A stretch of DNA of 64,000 bases from Mariniflexile gromovii (GCF_017814435.1 NZ_JAGJCB010000018.1:16864-80863), one strand, 5' to 3'. Counted from the stretch's first letter, positions 20,186 through 30,055 are shown. Numbers and translations are program-made. Notes: a model not told the origin generated them from the sequence alone.

Positions 20186-21613
20186 ATGAGTATAACTGCG
20201 CAAACGGTATGGAATAATTGTCTTGAATTCATAAAGGATAATATTCAACCGCAAGCATACAAAACTTGGTTTGAACCCATTCAAGCAGTTAAACTTACAG
20301 ATAACGCTTTGAGTATTCAAGTACCTAGTAAATTTTTTTACGAATGGCTTGAAGAACACTACGTAAAAATCCTAAAGGTATCATTAACTAAAGAATTAGG
20401 CGAAAAAGCCAAACTTGTTTACATTATTAAAATGGAAAACACGTATGGCAACAAGCAGCCTTTTACCGAAAAAATTCCAAGTGCCAACAGAAGCGCCATG
20501 AAATCTCAGGAAGTTGATGTGCCACTGAACAATAAAAGCCCAGAATTACGCAATCCGTTTGTTATTCCGGGTATCAGAAATGTTAAGATTGAATCACAAC
20601 TTAATCCTAATTACAGTTTTGAAAACTTTTTAGAAGGTGACTCTAACCGATTGGCACGTAGCGCAGGTTTAGCAGTGGCTTCCAAACCAGGAGGTACTTC
20701 TTTTAATCCGTTGCTTATTTTTGGAGGTGTTGGTTTAGGAAAAACCCACTTAGCGCATGCTATTGGTGTGGACATTAAAGATAAATACCCCGAGAAAACG
20801 GTTTTATACATTTCTGCTGAGAAATTTACACAACAATATATAGATTCTGTTAAGAAGAACAACAGAAATGATTTTATACATTTCTACCAAATTATTGATG
20901 TGTTGATTATTGACGATGTACAATTCCTTTCTGGAAAAACCGGTACACAAGATGTATTCTTCCATATTTTTAACCATTTACACCAAAATGGTAAGCAAGT
21001 TATTTTAACGAGTGATAAAGCACCTGTTGATATGCAAGATATTGAACAACGCTTGTTATCTCGTTTCAAATGGGGACTTTCAGCTGAATTGCAAACACCG
21101 GATTTTGAAACCCGTGTATCAATTCTAAAGAATAAATTATATCGTGATGGTGTAGATATGCCAGATGATATTATTGAGTATGTTGCCAAAAACATCAAGT
21201 CCAATGTACGTGAATTGGAAGGTGCTATTATTTCGTTAATTGCGCAATCATCTTTCAACAAAAAAGAAATCACTATTGATCTTGCTAGAGTTATCGTTGA
21301 GAAGTTTGTAAAAAACACGAAACGTGAAGTTTCTATTGATTATATACAAAAAGTAGTGTCCGATTATTTCCAAATGGATATTGACACACTTCAATCAAAA
21401 ACCAGAAAACGACACATTGTTCAAGCGAGGCAATTGGCCATGTTTTTTGCTAAAAAATTCACCAAGGCTTCATTGGCAAGTATTGGTTCTCAAATAGGAA
21501 AACGCGACCATGCCACTGTTTTACACGCTTGTAAAACTGTAGACAACCTATCTTCAACGGATAAGCAATTTAAAAAATACGTTGAAGATATTACTAAAAA
21601 ACTATCTGTTTAA
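20186..21613 (+). CDS. dnaA: Chromosomal replication initiator DnaA
   Basis: 475 residues. Domain I spans 1-80 (TVWNNCLEFIKDNI, AYKTWFEPI), domain II is a short linker, domain III is the AAA+ core with Walker A GGVGLGKT at 180-187, Walker B VLIIDDVQFLSG, sensor LTSDKAP and the arginine-finger helix QRLLSRFKWGL, and domain IV ends with the DnaA-box-binding signature around ASIGSQIGKRDHATVLHACKTV. It opens oriC at replication start. I saw no cluster of TTATCCACA boxes next to it, so oriC is not claimed. A low-molecular-weight phosphatase gene follows after 12 bases. Confidence 0.98.
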   Translation: MSITAQTVWNNCLEFIKDNIQPQAYKTWFEPIQAVKLTDNALSIQVPSKFFYEWLEEHYVKILKVSLTKELGEKAKLVYIIKMENTYGNKQPFTEKIPSANRSAMKSQEVDVPLNNKSPELRNPFVIPGIRNVKIESQLNPNYSFENFLEGDSNRLARSAGLAVASKPGGTSFNPLLIFGGVGLGKTHLAHAIGVDIKDKYPEKTVLYISAEKFTQQYIDSVKKNNRNDFIHFYQIIDVLIIDDVQFLSGKTGTQDVFFHIFNHLHQNGKQVILTSDKAPVDMQDIEQRLLSRFKWGLSAELQTPDFETRVSILKNKLYRDGVDMPDDIIEYVAKNIKSNVRELEGAIISLIAQSSFNKKEITIDLARVIVEKFVKNTKREVSIDYIQKVVSDYFQMDIDTLQSKTRKRHIVQARQLAMFFAKKFTKASLASIGSQIGKRDHATVLHACKTVDNLSSTDKQFKKYVEDITKKLSV

Positions 21614-21625
21614 AACACAATTAAG

Positions 21626-22081
21626 ATGACTAAAATTCTGATGGTATGCTTGGGAAACATTTGTCGTTCTCCGCTTGCCGAAGGCATTTTAAAATCAAAA
21701 CTATCCAACGATTCTTTTATTGTAGATTCTGCTGGCACGGGCGATTACCATATTGGTAAAAACCCAGACACTCGTTCTATTGCTGTAGCCAAAAAATACG
21801 GTTTAGATATTTCCAATTTAAGAGGCAGACAATTTAACGTATCCGATTTTGATACCTTCGATATTATTTATGTGATGGATGAATCGAACTATCGAAATGT
21901 GATACAACTTGCCCGAAACGAACAAGACAAAGCTAAAGTCAACTTCATTTTAAACGAAATTCACCCAGACCAAAACTTTAATGTTCCAGACCCCTATTAT
22001 GGCGGAAACGATGGTTTTGAAAATGTTTATAGAATGTTAGACGAAGCATGTTCGGTAATTGCCACTAAACTTCAGAATTAA
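21626..22081 (+). CDS. Low molecular weight protein-tyrosine phosphatase
   Basis: 151 residues. The active-site loop C-x5-R-S is CLGNICRS at residues 8-15, and the general-acid Asp is in VPDPYYGG near 117-124. Such enzymes remove phosphate from tyrosine, for example on polysaccharide-export kinases, but no kinase gene is nearby. It lies 12 bases after dnaA and is likely cotranscribed with it. Confidence 0.93.
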   Translation: MTKILMVCLGNICRSPLAEGILKSKLSNDSFIVDSAGTGDYHIGKNPDTRSIAVAKKYGLDISNLRGRQFNVSDFDTFDIIYVMDESNYRNVIQLARNEQDKAKVNFILNEIHPDQNFNVPDPYYGGNDGFENVYRMLDEACSVIATKLQN

Positions 22082-22145
22082 CTTATATTTTCATCAAAGA
22101 TTTTTTGTAACTTTAGGAAATTGTAACCTCCTAAAAAACAATAAG

Positions 22146-23555
22146 ATGAAAAAAACAACCTTTCTTTTTATAATCTGTTTTACTTCTATAATAGCTGCAC
22201 AAAACATCCAAATAGAACTAGTTGCAAACGGTTTTGAGGCTCCTGTAAGTATCAAAAACGCAAACGACAGCAAACTATTTATTGTTGAACGAAAAGGAGT
22301 TATTAAAATTTTAAATGCCAATGGCAGCGTAAATAGTACAGCGTTTTTAGACATCGATAGTAAAGTAAGTGATTCTGGTGGCGAACGCGGTTTGTTGGGC
22401 TTAGCATTCCACCCAAACTACAGTAGTAATGGCTTTTTTTATGTTAATTATGTAAACAACTCCGGCAACACGGTTATAGCAAGATATTCCAGAACAAATG
22501 AAACTACAGCCGATGTCAATTCCGAACTTATTTTACTTACAATAAACCAACCTGCATCAAACCACAATGGAGGCGATATGAATTTTGGATCTGATGGTTA
22601 TTTATATATTGCTAGTGGCGATGGCGGGGGCGCGGGAGACCCAAGTAATTATGCCCAAAGCCTGAATACCTTATTAGGAAAATTGCTTAGAATAGACGTT
22701 GATAACACCAGCAATGGCAACAACTATGCGATTCCCTCTAACAATCCGTATTTGAATGATGGAGATACTAATACATTACCAGAAATTTGGGCTTACGGAT
22801 TAAGAAACCCTTGGAAATTTTCATTTGACAAAACTACATCCGACATTTGGATAGCCGATGTTGGGCAAGACAACTACGAAGAAATTAATAAAATCAATAC
22901 GGCAAATGGAGCTGGGAACAACTTTGGGTGGCGTTGTTTTGAAGGCAATAACCATATTTTCAATTCAACAGGCAACTGCAGCACAATAGACTTCAATAAT
23001 ACGGTTGCTCCCGTGGCGGAGTATCCACACGTAGGGACTGGGTGCTCGGGCTCTATAACAGGAGGCTATTTGTATAGAGGTTCTCTATATAGCAGTTTTA
23101 TAGGCAAGTATTTTTTTGCAGACTATTGCAAGCAGACCATTGGAATTTTGACAGATACCGGATCTGGTTGGTCTCTTTCTTTTCAAACTCCAAACATCAC
23201 TGCGGGGTGGACTACTTTTGGAGAAGATGTAAATGGTGAAATTTACATTGCAGGCGGATCTTCTATCTACAAAATCGTAGATGCTAATTTAAGTGTTAAA
23301 GACGATACTATTTCAAATATCAAAATATATCCAAACCCAACAAATAATATTTTAAATTTTAATGTGTCGCAAATAAGCAATCCTTTAGCATATATCAAAG
23401 TCATTGATATTCAAGGTAAACAAATAAAATCAATCACTTCCATTAGCAGCCCTGTTACCACCATATCAATAAACAACTTGGCAAATGGTATGTATTTTAT
23501 AGAATTATCAGATATTAGCGGTGTGAAAGCAATTAAAAAACTCATCAAATATTAA
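22146..23555 (+). CDS. Secreted PQQ-dependent sugar dehydrogenase with T9SS sorting domain
   Basis: 469 residues from the ATG at 22146, chosen because it opens a signal peptide (KKTTFLFIICFTSIIAAQN); an in-frame ATG at 22059 lies inside the preceding gene. The body matches soluble glucose/sorbosone dehydrogenases, six-bladed propellers using PQQ: GERGLLGLAFHPNY, NHNGGDMNFGSDGYLYIASGDGG, NPWKFSFD, DVGQDNYEEIN and SITGGYLYRG. The last ~75 residues (IYPNPTNNIL...IKKLIKY) are a T9SS type A sorting domain, so the enzyme is exported to the surface or medium. Substrate is unknown. Confidence 0.92.
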   Translation: MKKTTFLFIICFTSIIAAQNIQIELVANGFEAPVSIKNANDSKLFIVERKGVIKILNANGSVNSTAFLDIDSKVSDSGGERGLLGLAFHPNYSSNGFFYVNYVNNSGNTVIARYSRTNETTADVNSELILLTINQPASNHNGGDMNFGSDGYLYIASGDGGGAGDPSNYAQSLNTLLGKLLRIDVDNTSNGNNYAIPSNNPYLNDGDTNTLPEIWAYGLRNPWKFSFDKTTSDIWIADVGQDNYEEINKINTANGAGNNFGWRCFEGNNHIFNSTGNCSTIDFNNTVAPVAEYPHVGTGCSGSITGGYLYRGSLYSSFIGKYFFADYCKQTIGILTDTGSGWSLSFQTPNITAGWTTFGEDVNGEIYIAGGSSIYKIVDANLSVKDDTISNIKIYPNPTNNILNFNVSQISNPLAYIKVIDIQGKQIKSITSISSPVTTISINNLANGMYFIELSDISGVKAIKKLIKY

Positions 23556-24271
23556 TGGCAAATCCTTTAGGAAAATTATTCCTTATACCAACAACATTAG
23601 GCGACAACGAACCTTTAGAGGTGCTTCCTATTACCGTTAAACAAGTTATTGAAGAAACCGATACCTTTATTGTTGAAAACGATAAAACAGCTAGACACTT
23701 TATAAAGCGTATTACTCCAGAAAAATCGCAACCTTCATTAAAAATGTTCCATTTGAACAAACATACTGAAGTTGCAGATTTACCAACCTTTTTAGAGCCT
23801 TGCTTGAACGGTTTCAACGTTGGTCTTTTATCTGAAGCGGGCTGCCCTGGCGTTGCAGATCCTGGTGCCGACATTGTTAAAATTGCGCATCAAAAAAACA
23901 TTAAAGTAATTCCATTGGTGGGGCCATCGTCTATTTTAATGGCACTGATGAGTTCTGGCATGAATGGGCAAAGTTTTGCTTTTAATGGCTATTTACCAAT
24001 TGATAAAGGCGAAAGAAAAAGTGAAATTAAACGCTTAGAACGTTTATCTTTTGAACACAATCAATCGCAAATATTTATTGAAACGCCTTATAGAAACAAT
24101 AAAATGCTTGAAGATTTAAGTAATATTCTCGACCTGAACACCCAAGTTTGTGTGGCTTGTGATATTACTTTATCTACCGAATTTATAAAAACACAAACGG
24201 CAAACCAATGGAAAAAAAATATCGTAGACCTTCATAAAAGACCTACGATATTTATTATCCATAAAAGCTAA
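23555..24271 (+). CDS. RsmI-like tetrapyrrole methylase-fold methyltransferase
   Basis: 238 residues. It has the tetrapyrrole-methylase fold of RsmI (16S rRNA C1402 2'-O-methyltransferase): GLLSEAGCPGVADPG (about 94-108) and VIPLVGPSSILMALMSSG (about 119-137). The usual N-terminal GTPIGNLxD is changed to IPTTLGDN, and the protein is shorter than typical RsmI, so it may be a divergent paralogue. Its ATG overlaps the previous stop codon by one base (TAATG), which implies coupled translation with the sugar dehydrogenase. Confidence 0.8.
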   Translation: MANPLGKLFLIPTTLGDNEPLEVLPITVKQVIEETDTFIVENDKTARHFIKRITPEKSQPSLKMFHLNKHTEVADLPTFLEPCLNGFNVGLLSEAGCPGVADPGADIVKIAHQKNIKVIPLVGPSSILMALMSSGMNGQSFAFNGYLPIDKGERKSEIKRLERLSFEHNQSQIFIETPYRNNKMLEDLSNILDLNTQVCVACDITLSTEFIKTQTANQWKKNIVDLHKRPTIFIIHKS

Positions 24272-24273
24272 AG

Positions 24274-24933
24274 TTAAATAGCTTTGGCTTTCTTATTAGC
24301 TTTAATAGAAGATGTATCGTAACCTGAGAACTTTTTCATATAGTACTCAATGGTAGTACCATAGCTATCTTCAAAATTATCAATACCGTAACTTCTTAAG
24401 TAGTTTTTCACACTACCTGCGCCTGCTAAATGGGCTGCTGCCAAAATACCAGATTCGGTAATTAAGATACCATTAAGCTTTTTACCCACAAAGTTTTTAA
24501 TATCTCTACGCAAAATCCATTTGTTACGTTGGGTATTAGCTATAAATGCCTTTTCTTGAAGCTCAGGGGTTTTTAAAAACAGGGAAGGATTATGGATACC
24601 AATTAATTTTAAAGTTTCTGCTCCAAATTGGTATTTTCCTAAATAACCCAAAGTGTTAACTACAAAATAATCGCCTCGGGATTCTTTAAATGCTAAGGCT
24701 TCTTTAAATCCTACAAACGATTTTCCTAATATTGGAGAAATTGGCTTGTTAACTTCATTTGACACTAAAGCATCATCCTTAATGCTATGGTCTTGACTTA
24801 CGGTATAATTTAACTTTAAGCCAGCTGTTGAATACTTACTTAAATCCATCGCTTCATCTGGTGAAAACGATACGAACAATAGAATACATATTGTTACAGT
24901 TAACATTAAGTAACTTGCAATACTTTTTCTCAT
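24274..24933 (-). CDS. Lysozyme-like, putative peptidoglycan lytic protein
   Basis: 219 residues with an N-terminal membrane segment or signal (about 7-24). The rest resembles a lytic-transglycosylase-like fold: FKEALAFKESRGDYFVVN with a possible catalytic Glu in KESRGDY, LGYLGKYQFG, and AAAHLAGAGSVKNYLRSYG in place of the usual AxxNxGxG motif. Relatives are often labelled peptidoglycan-binding LysM proteins, but I see no LysM repeat. It is likely periplasmic and active on cell-wall glycan. It neighbours mltG but is separated from it by DUF2279. Confidence 0.65.
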   Translation of the reverse strand: MRKSIASYLMLTVTICILLFVSFSPDEAMDLSKYSTAGLKLNYTVSQDHSIKDDALVSNEVNKPISPILGKSFVGFKEALAFKESRGDYFVVNTLGYLGKYQFGAETLKLIGIHNPSLFLKTPELQEKAFIANTQRNKWILRRDIKNFVGKKLNGILITESGILAAAHLAGAGSVKNYLRSYGIDNFEDSYGTTIEYYMKKFSGYDTSSIKANKKAKAI

Positions 24934-25044
24934 AGTTTTTAAATTTCTTCAGCAAAATTACATGGTAAAATCACTTGAAAATTTCAGCGTGCAAAGGTAC
25001 ACTTATTTTTAAATATTTCAAAACTAATCGTTTAACTACTTTTT

Positions 25045-25956
25045 TTAGTAGTAGAATAGATGAAATACACAGCCTTTTTTATTGAATTCTAAAGTTGGCA
25101 AGGGAACTTTTATCATATTAAAAATATCTAAAACCGACCTAAGCAACTTTGAGTTTGTTTCAATGTTTGATAAATTTACATCTAAACTCAAATAGAATTG
25201 ACGTTGCCTATCTAAATTTGTTAACAACTGATTGTCAACATCTTTCACACCAGTCAACATACCATCAGCCCCATACCCTACTGCTACATTCAACCATTTA
25301 GGTATGTTTTTTTCTTTAAAAAACGAATGTAAATTTCCACTTAGCCAATATGTTTGACCGTTATAGTCCTTCAAAATCTGTTCCAAAAAATCTTCACCCA
25401 GTTTATCAGGCCGTTCTAAAGCATATTTTGTTTGATGAAAAGAGAATTTTAAAGCAATGCGTTGTTCATTCCAAAGCAATTCTTGACCCACATACAAACC
25501 CGTTCCGGATGCATTTGCCAAAATATCGCCCCAAGAAAAACCCCATTCTTGGGAATAACCATCAAAAATTTCAACGGTTGTTAAAAAACCGATCCCTAAA
25601 GTTGCTCCGTAAATTAATTGGTCTTTTTTACTAACACCGCTCCAGTTTAATAATTGCGCACCATGTTTCCCCATTTGATACGAGGTGAACACATGCCCCA
25701 TTTTATCCATTTGAAGCCACTCATTGTTATCATTTATAGTATGAAACTTGGATTGCTCATAATCGGCATACCAAAGTTGATGCAGACCAATTAACGAGAT
25801 ACCAGCAAGTGAAGCCTCGGCAATTACAACCGCATTTCGTCGGGGTTTATTAAGTGTATCGCTGGGTGTTAAAAAAGCATCAAGATTAGATTGTGAAAAC
25901 GAAAACAGCGGCAATAAAACAAAAAACAACAGGTATTTTATTGCCGGTTGTATCAC
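25045..25956 (-). CDS. DUF2279 family exported protein
   Basis: 303 residues with a signal peptide (about 1-21, FSFSQS). The DUF2279/YfiM-like core is visible: MDKMGHVFTSYQMGKHGAQLL, GATLGIGFLTTVEIFDGYSQEWGFSWGDILANASG and WNEQRIALKFSFH. The family has no established function; the conserved acidic and aromatic residues suggest an envelope protein. The start is GTG at 25956, which keeps the signal peptide intact and overlaps the mltG stop by one base, so it is cotranscribed with mltG. Confidence 0.8.
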   Translation of the reverse strand: MIQPAIKYLLFFVLLPLFSFSQSNLDAFLTPSDTLNKPRRNAVVIAEASLAGISLIGLHQLWYADYEQSKFHTINDNNEWLQMDKMGHVFTSYQMGKHGAQLLNWSGVSKKDQLIYGATLGIGFLTTVEIFDGYSQEWGFSWGDILANASGTGLYVGQELLWNEQRIALKFSFHQTKYALERPDKLGEDFLEQILKDYNGQTYWLSGNLHSFFKEKNIPKWLNVAVGYGADGMLTGVKDVDNQLLTNLDRQRQFYLSLDVNLSNIETNSKLLRSVLDIFNMIKVPLPTLEFNKKGCVFHLFYY

Positions 25957-26999
25957 TATTTATTTATGCCTTGAGATGATAAATAGTGTTGATATTCACG
26001 TGCGTTCGCATTATGCTGCGATAAAGTTTTGGCAAATTTATGAAACCCTAAGCGTTTAGCATCCGCACAGAAATATAGATAATCATGCTTTTCATAATTT
26101 AAAACCGCATCGATAGCCGAAATATCAGGCATAGCGATAAGACCTGGAGGTAATCCTAAATTTTTATAGGTATTATAAGGAGATACTATTTCCTTATGGA
26201 TATTTAAAACACGTTTTATTACGGTATCTTTATATTCTGGCAATTGATATGCTGCAAATTTCAAGGTTGGGTCTGCTTGCAGTGGCATACCTATTCTAAT
26301 ACGGTTCATGTAAACACCTGCTATACGTGGTTGTTCTGAAGCTTGTTTGGATTCTTCATAAACAATGGATGCCAAAGCAATAACTTGATCCCTTGATAAA
26401 CCAATGGCTTTTGCTTTTTCATTTCGAGCCTGCGTCCAAAAACGATTATACTCTTTAAGCATGCGCTCTCTAAATTGTTCTGCGGAAGTGTTCCAAAAAA
26501 ACTCGTAACTATTTGGTAAATACATCCCCAAAGCTGTTGCATTGCTGAAACCGTATTTAGATAAAAACGACGTGTCTTTCATAGCTTTTAACAAAGACAG
26601 GCTATCTGCTTCAATTTGTAAAGAAACGCGTCCTGCTAATTTTTCAAGACTTTCTTGATTGTTAAAAGCTAATGTTATAGGAAGGTTTTTGCTTCTAATG
26701 GAATTGATAATATCGTTATTGTTCATGCCTTTGGTAATAGCAAAACGTCCTGCTTTCACATTCGTTACATACTTTTTTTGTTTCGCCAAAGCATCAAACG
26801 TATTGATATCTTTTAATAAAGGTTCCAATTGCTCCCTAACATCATCATAAGTAGCATTAGTGGCCACAAAAACGTAAGCGGTATCGTTGTAAAAAGCAGT
26901 GTTGGAATTCATCATAACACTATAAACATAGTATGCAAAATATGCAGCAGCAACCAACCCAATAAACGCAATGGCAATAAGTATTTTTTTTATGTACAT
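25956..26999 (-). CDS. mltG: Endolytic murein transglycosylase MltG
   Basis: 347 residues. One N-terminal membrane helix (about 5-25) is followed by a LysM-like subdomain (about 40-110) and the YceG catalytic domain. The motif ALASIVYEES carries the conserved Glu216 (SIVxxE pattern), and RIAGVYMNRIRIGMPLQADPTLKFA follows as in the family. MltG cuts nascent glycan strands at the inner membrane. The gene abuts the acetyltransferase upstream and DUF2279 downstream, forming a dapF-GNAT-mltG-DUF2279 unit. Confidence 0.94.
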   Translation of the reverse strand: MYIKKILIAIAFIGLVAAAYFAYYVYSVMMNSNTAFYNDTAYVFVATNATYDDVREQLEPLLKDINTFDALAKQKKYVTNVKAGRFAITKGMNNNDIINSIRSKNLPITLAFNNQESLEKLAGRVSLQIEADSLSLLKAMKDTSFLSKYGFSNATALGMYLPNSYEFFWNTSAEQFRERMLKEYNRFWTQARNEKAKAIGLSRDQVIALASIVYEESKQASEQPRIAGVYMNRIRIGMPLQADPTLKFAAYQLPEYKDTVIKRVLNIHKEIVSPYNTYKNLGLPPGLIAMPDISAIDAVLNYEKHDYLYFCADAKRLGFHKFAKTLSQHNANAREYQHYLSSQGINK

Positions 27000-27524
27000 T
27001 TAATTTTTAATAAGCTGAAATATATACTCGTTTTTATAAGAACCGTTAACTAAATTCCAATCCTTTTTTAATCCTATTTTTTCAAAACCTTGATTGGCAA
27101 AAAGCTTAATACTTGCATTGTTTTCTTCGGAAATATTACAATACAACTGATGCAATCCCAAATGGTTGAAACTGTAATTTATTAGTAAATTAAGAGCTTC
27201 ACTACCATAACCTTTAGCTCTGTCCTTAGTTTCTTTTAGCAAAATACCAACACCAGCTCTACTGTTTTTAAAATCGAAATCGAACAAATCTATCATACCC
27301 AAAGCCACATCATCATAATTTGAAATTACCAAGCGTAATTGTTTCACTTCAAAAATATCTTTGTGAGATTGTTTTAAATACTGCTTAATTAAAAACCTGG
27401 AATAAGGTGTTATGGTATTGCTTATTTCCCATACCGATTCGTCGTTTTCAATTGCATGAATAAACTCTAAATCTTCTGGCTCTAAAGCACGTAAATAGAT
27501 ATGTTCTCCTTTTAGGGTAATCAT
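27000..27524 (-). CDS. GNAT family N-acetyltransferase (RimJ/RimL-like)
   Basis: 174 residues. It begins like RimJ/L-type enzymes (GEHIYLRALEPEDLEFI) and has the acetyl-CoA loop in KETKDRAKGYGSEALNLLINYSF, then LYCNISEENNASIKLFANQGFEKIG. The substrate may be a protein N-terminus or a small amine. It overlaps dapF by 4 bases and abuts mltG, so it is in the middle of an operon. Confidence 0.87.
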   Translation of the reverse strand: MITLKGEHIYLRALEPEDLEFIHAIENDESVWEISNTITPYSRFLIKQYLKQSHKDIFEVKQLRLVISNYDDVALGMIDLFDFDFKNSRAGVGILLKETKDRAKGYGSEALNLLINYSFNHLGLHQLYCNISEENNASIKLFANQGFEKIGLKKDWNLVNGSYKNEYIFQLIKN

Positions 27525-28294
27525 ATCGTTCCGCTAAACACGTAAGTTGCCGGCCCAATAAGCCAAACGTTTTTATAAACGCCATTTTCCACATCAAAAC
27601 TTACTTGCAATTCGCCTCCTTGAACTTTTAAGGTTATCAAATTATCGTTCGTTTCTTTTAGTGCATGCATTGCCAAAGCTACAGCTGTAACACCGGTTCC
27701 ACATGACAAAGTTTCATCTTCTACACCACGTTCGTAAGTTCTTACAGCAAAAATTTGGTCGCTAATTTTCTTTACGAAGTTTACATTGCTGCCCGCTTCG
27801 TTGTAAGGTGCACCATATCTAATTTTGGCACCTTTTGTTTTAATATCGAAATTTTCTATTTGCTCTTCAAACTGTACATGGTGTGGCGATCCTGTATTCA
27901 AAAATACGTGATTTTCGTGTTTTTCAACTACATCTACATCTAGCATTTGAAGTTTTACAATGCCATTATTTATGGTGGCATGGTGTAACCCATCTATCGC
28001 CTCAAACACCGCTTTATCTTTTATAACGCCTAATTGATTTGCGAAAGCCACCAAACAGCGCCCACCGTTGCCACACATGGTGCTCTCATTACCATCGGCA
28101 TTGTAGTACACCATTTTAAAATCTAAAGTTGGGTGGTTTTCCAATAGAATTAAACCATCGGCACCTATGCCAAAACGACGGTCGCACAAGTATGCGATGT
28201 GTTTGGTATCTTTTTTGTTGAACGATTCTTGACGATTATCTATCATCACAAAATCGTTTCCTGTTCCTTGATATTTGTAAAAAGTCTGTTGCAT
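27521..28294 (-). CDS. dapF: Diaminopimelate epimerase
   Basis: 257 residues from the ATG at 28294; a TTG four codons upstream is also open but unlikely. It converts LL- to meso-diaminopimelate for lysine and peptidoglycan. The two catalytic cysteines are in MCGNGGRC (Cys74) and ETLSCGTGV (about 210), and the start FYKYQGTGNDFVMID is the usual one. It heads the dapF-GNAT-mltG-DUF2279 unit, most of which acts on the cell wall. Confidence 0.96.
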   Translation of the reverse strand: MQQTFYKYQGTGNDFVMIDNRQESFNKKDTKHIAYLCDRRFGIGADGLILLENHPTLDFKMVYYNADGNESTMCGNGGRCLVAFANQLGVIKDKAVFEAIDGLHHATINNGIVKLQMLDVDVVEKHENHVFLNTGSPHHVQFEEQIENFDIKTKGAKIRYGAPYNEAGSNVNFVKKISDQIFAVRTYERGVEDETLSCGTGVTAVALAMHALKETNDNLITLKVQGGELQVSFDVENGVYKNVWLIGPATYVFSGTI

Positions 28295-28633
28295 AATAAT
28301 GCACAAAGATAAAGAAGTCTTTTTATGATTTACGAATTTTGATTAACGATTAACGAATTTTGTGACTATTACTAAGCCTGTTGCTAGGTGCATTAGGGAT
28401 TACTCATGCATGCTATTTTAGATTAATGAAATTGTGAATGCTACGCATTTGAAGTGGAAAGCCCACAGAGATCCAGATATTTATCGGGAAGGGTAACACC
28501 CATATTATGGTTGCGTTTGTGTTTGTTAAATAGGCGTTAAAGTGGGCGTTAAAAATCGTTAAAGTTGAATTGTTAAGTCAATAAATATTTAATTTTAATC
28601 GTTAATTAAAAATAAAACTTAAACTGAAAATAT
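28295..28633. other. Non-coding spacer between divergent dapF and degQ
   Basis: This 339-base spacer has no convincing open reading frame. It holds a short direct repeat (GATTAACGATTAACGAATTTT, about 28341-28360) and, near degQ, three CGTTAAA words (see separate entry). The middle part (about 28370-28500) looks like ordinary or degenerate sequence; I recognise no RNA in it. Confidence 0.6.
28535..28563 (+). promoter_or_regulatory. Triple CGTTAAA direct repeat upstream of degQ
   Basis: CGTTAAA occurs at 28535-28541, 28547-28553 and 28557-28563, i.e. 12 and 10 bases apart, 71-99 bases before the degQ start. Near-helical spacing suggests a binding site for a regulator of this stress protease, which is inference only. 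Confidence 0.4.
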
Positions 28634-30031
28634 ATGAAGAAGATATTATCATTAGTACTGGTTTCGGCATTAGGTGGGGCTTTAACCCTTGGGGCTTACA
28701 AAGTTTTTGTAGAGCCAAAAAGTGAATTTGTTTTAACTACACCAGCTGCGACTCCGGCATTTTTGCCAACTAGCAATGTAAATAATTTGGCTTACGAAGC
28801 TCCTGATTTTACAGTGGCCGCAGAAAATGCGGTGAATGCTGTGGTGCACGTTAAAAACGTGTCGATTAGTTCAGGTCAAATGAGTTTGCAGGATTTGTTT
28901 TCGGGCAGAACAACACCGCGAGCACAAATGGGAACAGGTTCGGGCGTAATTATTAACTCGGATGGGTATATTATTACTAATAACCACGTTATTAATAATT
29001 CGGATGAACTGTCGGTTACTTTGAACAACAATAGAACCTATAAAGCTGAAATTGTGGGGTCTGACCCTAAAACCGATATAGCGCTTTTAAAAATTGATGC
29101 TGATGAAGATTTGCCGTTTGTAACGTTTGCCGATTCAGACCAAGCTAAAATTGGCGAATGGGTGCTGGCCGTTGGTAATCCATTTAACTTAACATCTACC
29201 GTTACAGCGGGTATTATAAGTGCGAAAGCTAGAGATTTATCGGGTACCAGTTCACAATCGTTTATACAAACCGATGCTGCTGTAAACCCAGGTAATTCGG
29301 GTGGTGCGCTTGTAAATACCAGAGGGGAGCTTATTGGTATTAATACCGCTATATCATCGCAAACCGGGTCTTATATAGGTTATTCATTTGCTGTACCTAG
29401 CAACATTGCACGTCGCGTTATTGAAGATATTATGGAGTTTGGTAACGTACAAAATGGTATTCTTGGTATTAGCGGGGGCTCATTAAACAGTGAGTTTTCT
29501 GATAAGTTAGGCATCAACGACACGCAAGGTATTTATGTTGATAGTGTGGTTGAAGAATCGGGTGCTGAAAAAGCAGGTATAAAAAAAGGCGACATTATTA
29601 AGGAAATTGATAATGTGAAGGTTTCTAAATTTGCCGATTTAACCGGACACATTGGAGCAAAACGCGTGGGAGATGTTGTAAATTTAAAAATATCTAGAGA
29701 TGGTTCGTTAAAAACCATTAACGTAACATTAACCCGAAATGAAACTTTAACACTTCCATTAGTAGGTCGTGTAAAAAATGCGAAACACGAAGATTTAAAA
29801 CGATTTAAAGCTTCTAACGGAATTAAAATTATTGAACTGGATGAAAAATATGCCGACTATTGGAAAAAGAACGGTGTAAAAGAAGGAACCATCATCACCT
29901 CCATCAACGATACCAAAATCAACTCGGTTGATGATGCGCAGGAAGCCATTAAAAACAAATCGGCTTACGAACCGTTACGCATAGAACTTATAAATGCTAA
30001 TGGCGAAAAAGAACGTTATAATTTTAGATAG
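28634..30031 (+). CDS. Periplasmic serine protease of the HtrA/DegQ family
   Basis: 465 residues. An N-terminal signal or anchor (about 3-21) precedes a trypsin-like domain with the full triad: His118 in TNNHVI, Asp148 in DPKTDIALLKI and Ser222 in NPGNSGGAL. Two PDZ domains follow (about 265-365 and 385-465). HtrA proteases degrade or refold damaged envelope proteins. It is monocistronic, with repeats in its upstream spacer and a terminator hairpin behind it. Confidence 0.95.
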   Translation: MKKILSLVLVSALGGALTLGAYKVFVEPKSEFVLTTPAATPAFLPTSNVNNLAYEAPDFTVAAENAVNAVVHVKNVSISSGQMSLQDLFSGRTTPRAQMGTGSGVIINSDGYIITNNHVINNSDELSVTLNNNRTYKAEIVGSDPKTDIALLKIDADEDLPFVTFADSDQAKIGEWVLAVGNPFNLTSTVTAGIISAKARDLSGTSSQSFIQTDAAVNPGNSGGALVNTRGELIGINTAISSQTGSYIGYSFAVPSNIARRVIEDIMEFGNVQNGILGISGGSLNSEFSDKLGINDTQGIYVDSVVEESGAEKAGIKKGDIIKEIDNVKVSKFADLTGHIGAKRVGDVVNLKISRDGSLKTINVTLTRNETLTLPLVGRVKNAKHEDLKRFKASNGIKIIELDEKYADYWKKNGVKEGTIITSINDTKINSVDDAQEAIKNKSAYEPLRIELINANGEKERYNFR

Positions 30032-30055
30032 TACTTAAATATTTATAAACTTTAA

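Noticed and set aside
22059..22145. Longer N-terminus for the sugar dehydrogenase
   Set aside because: It would overlap the phosphatase gene and bury the signal peptide 29 residues inside the protein.
28295..28500. Decayed gene or insertion-sequence remnant upstream of degQ
   Set aside because: No reading frame, terminal inverted repeat or target duplication could be recognised.
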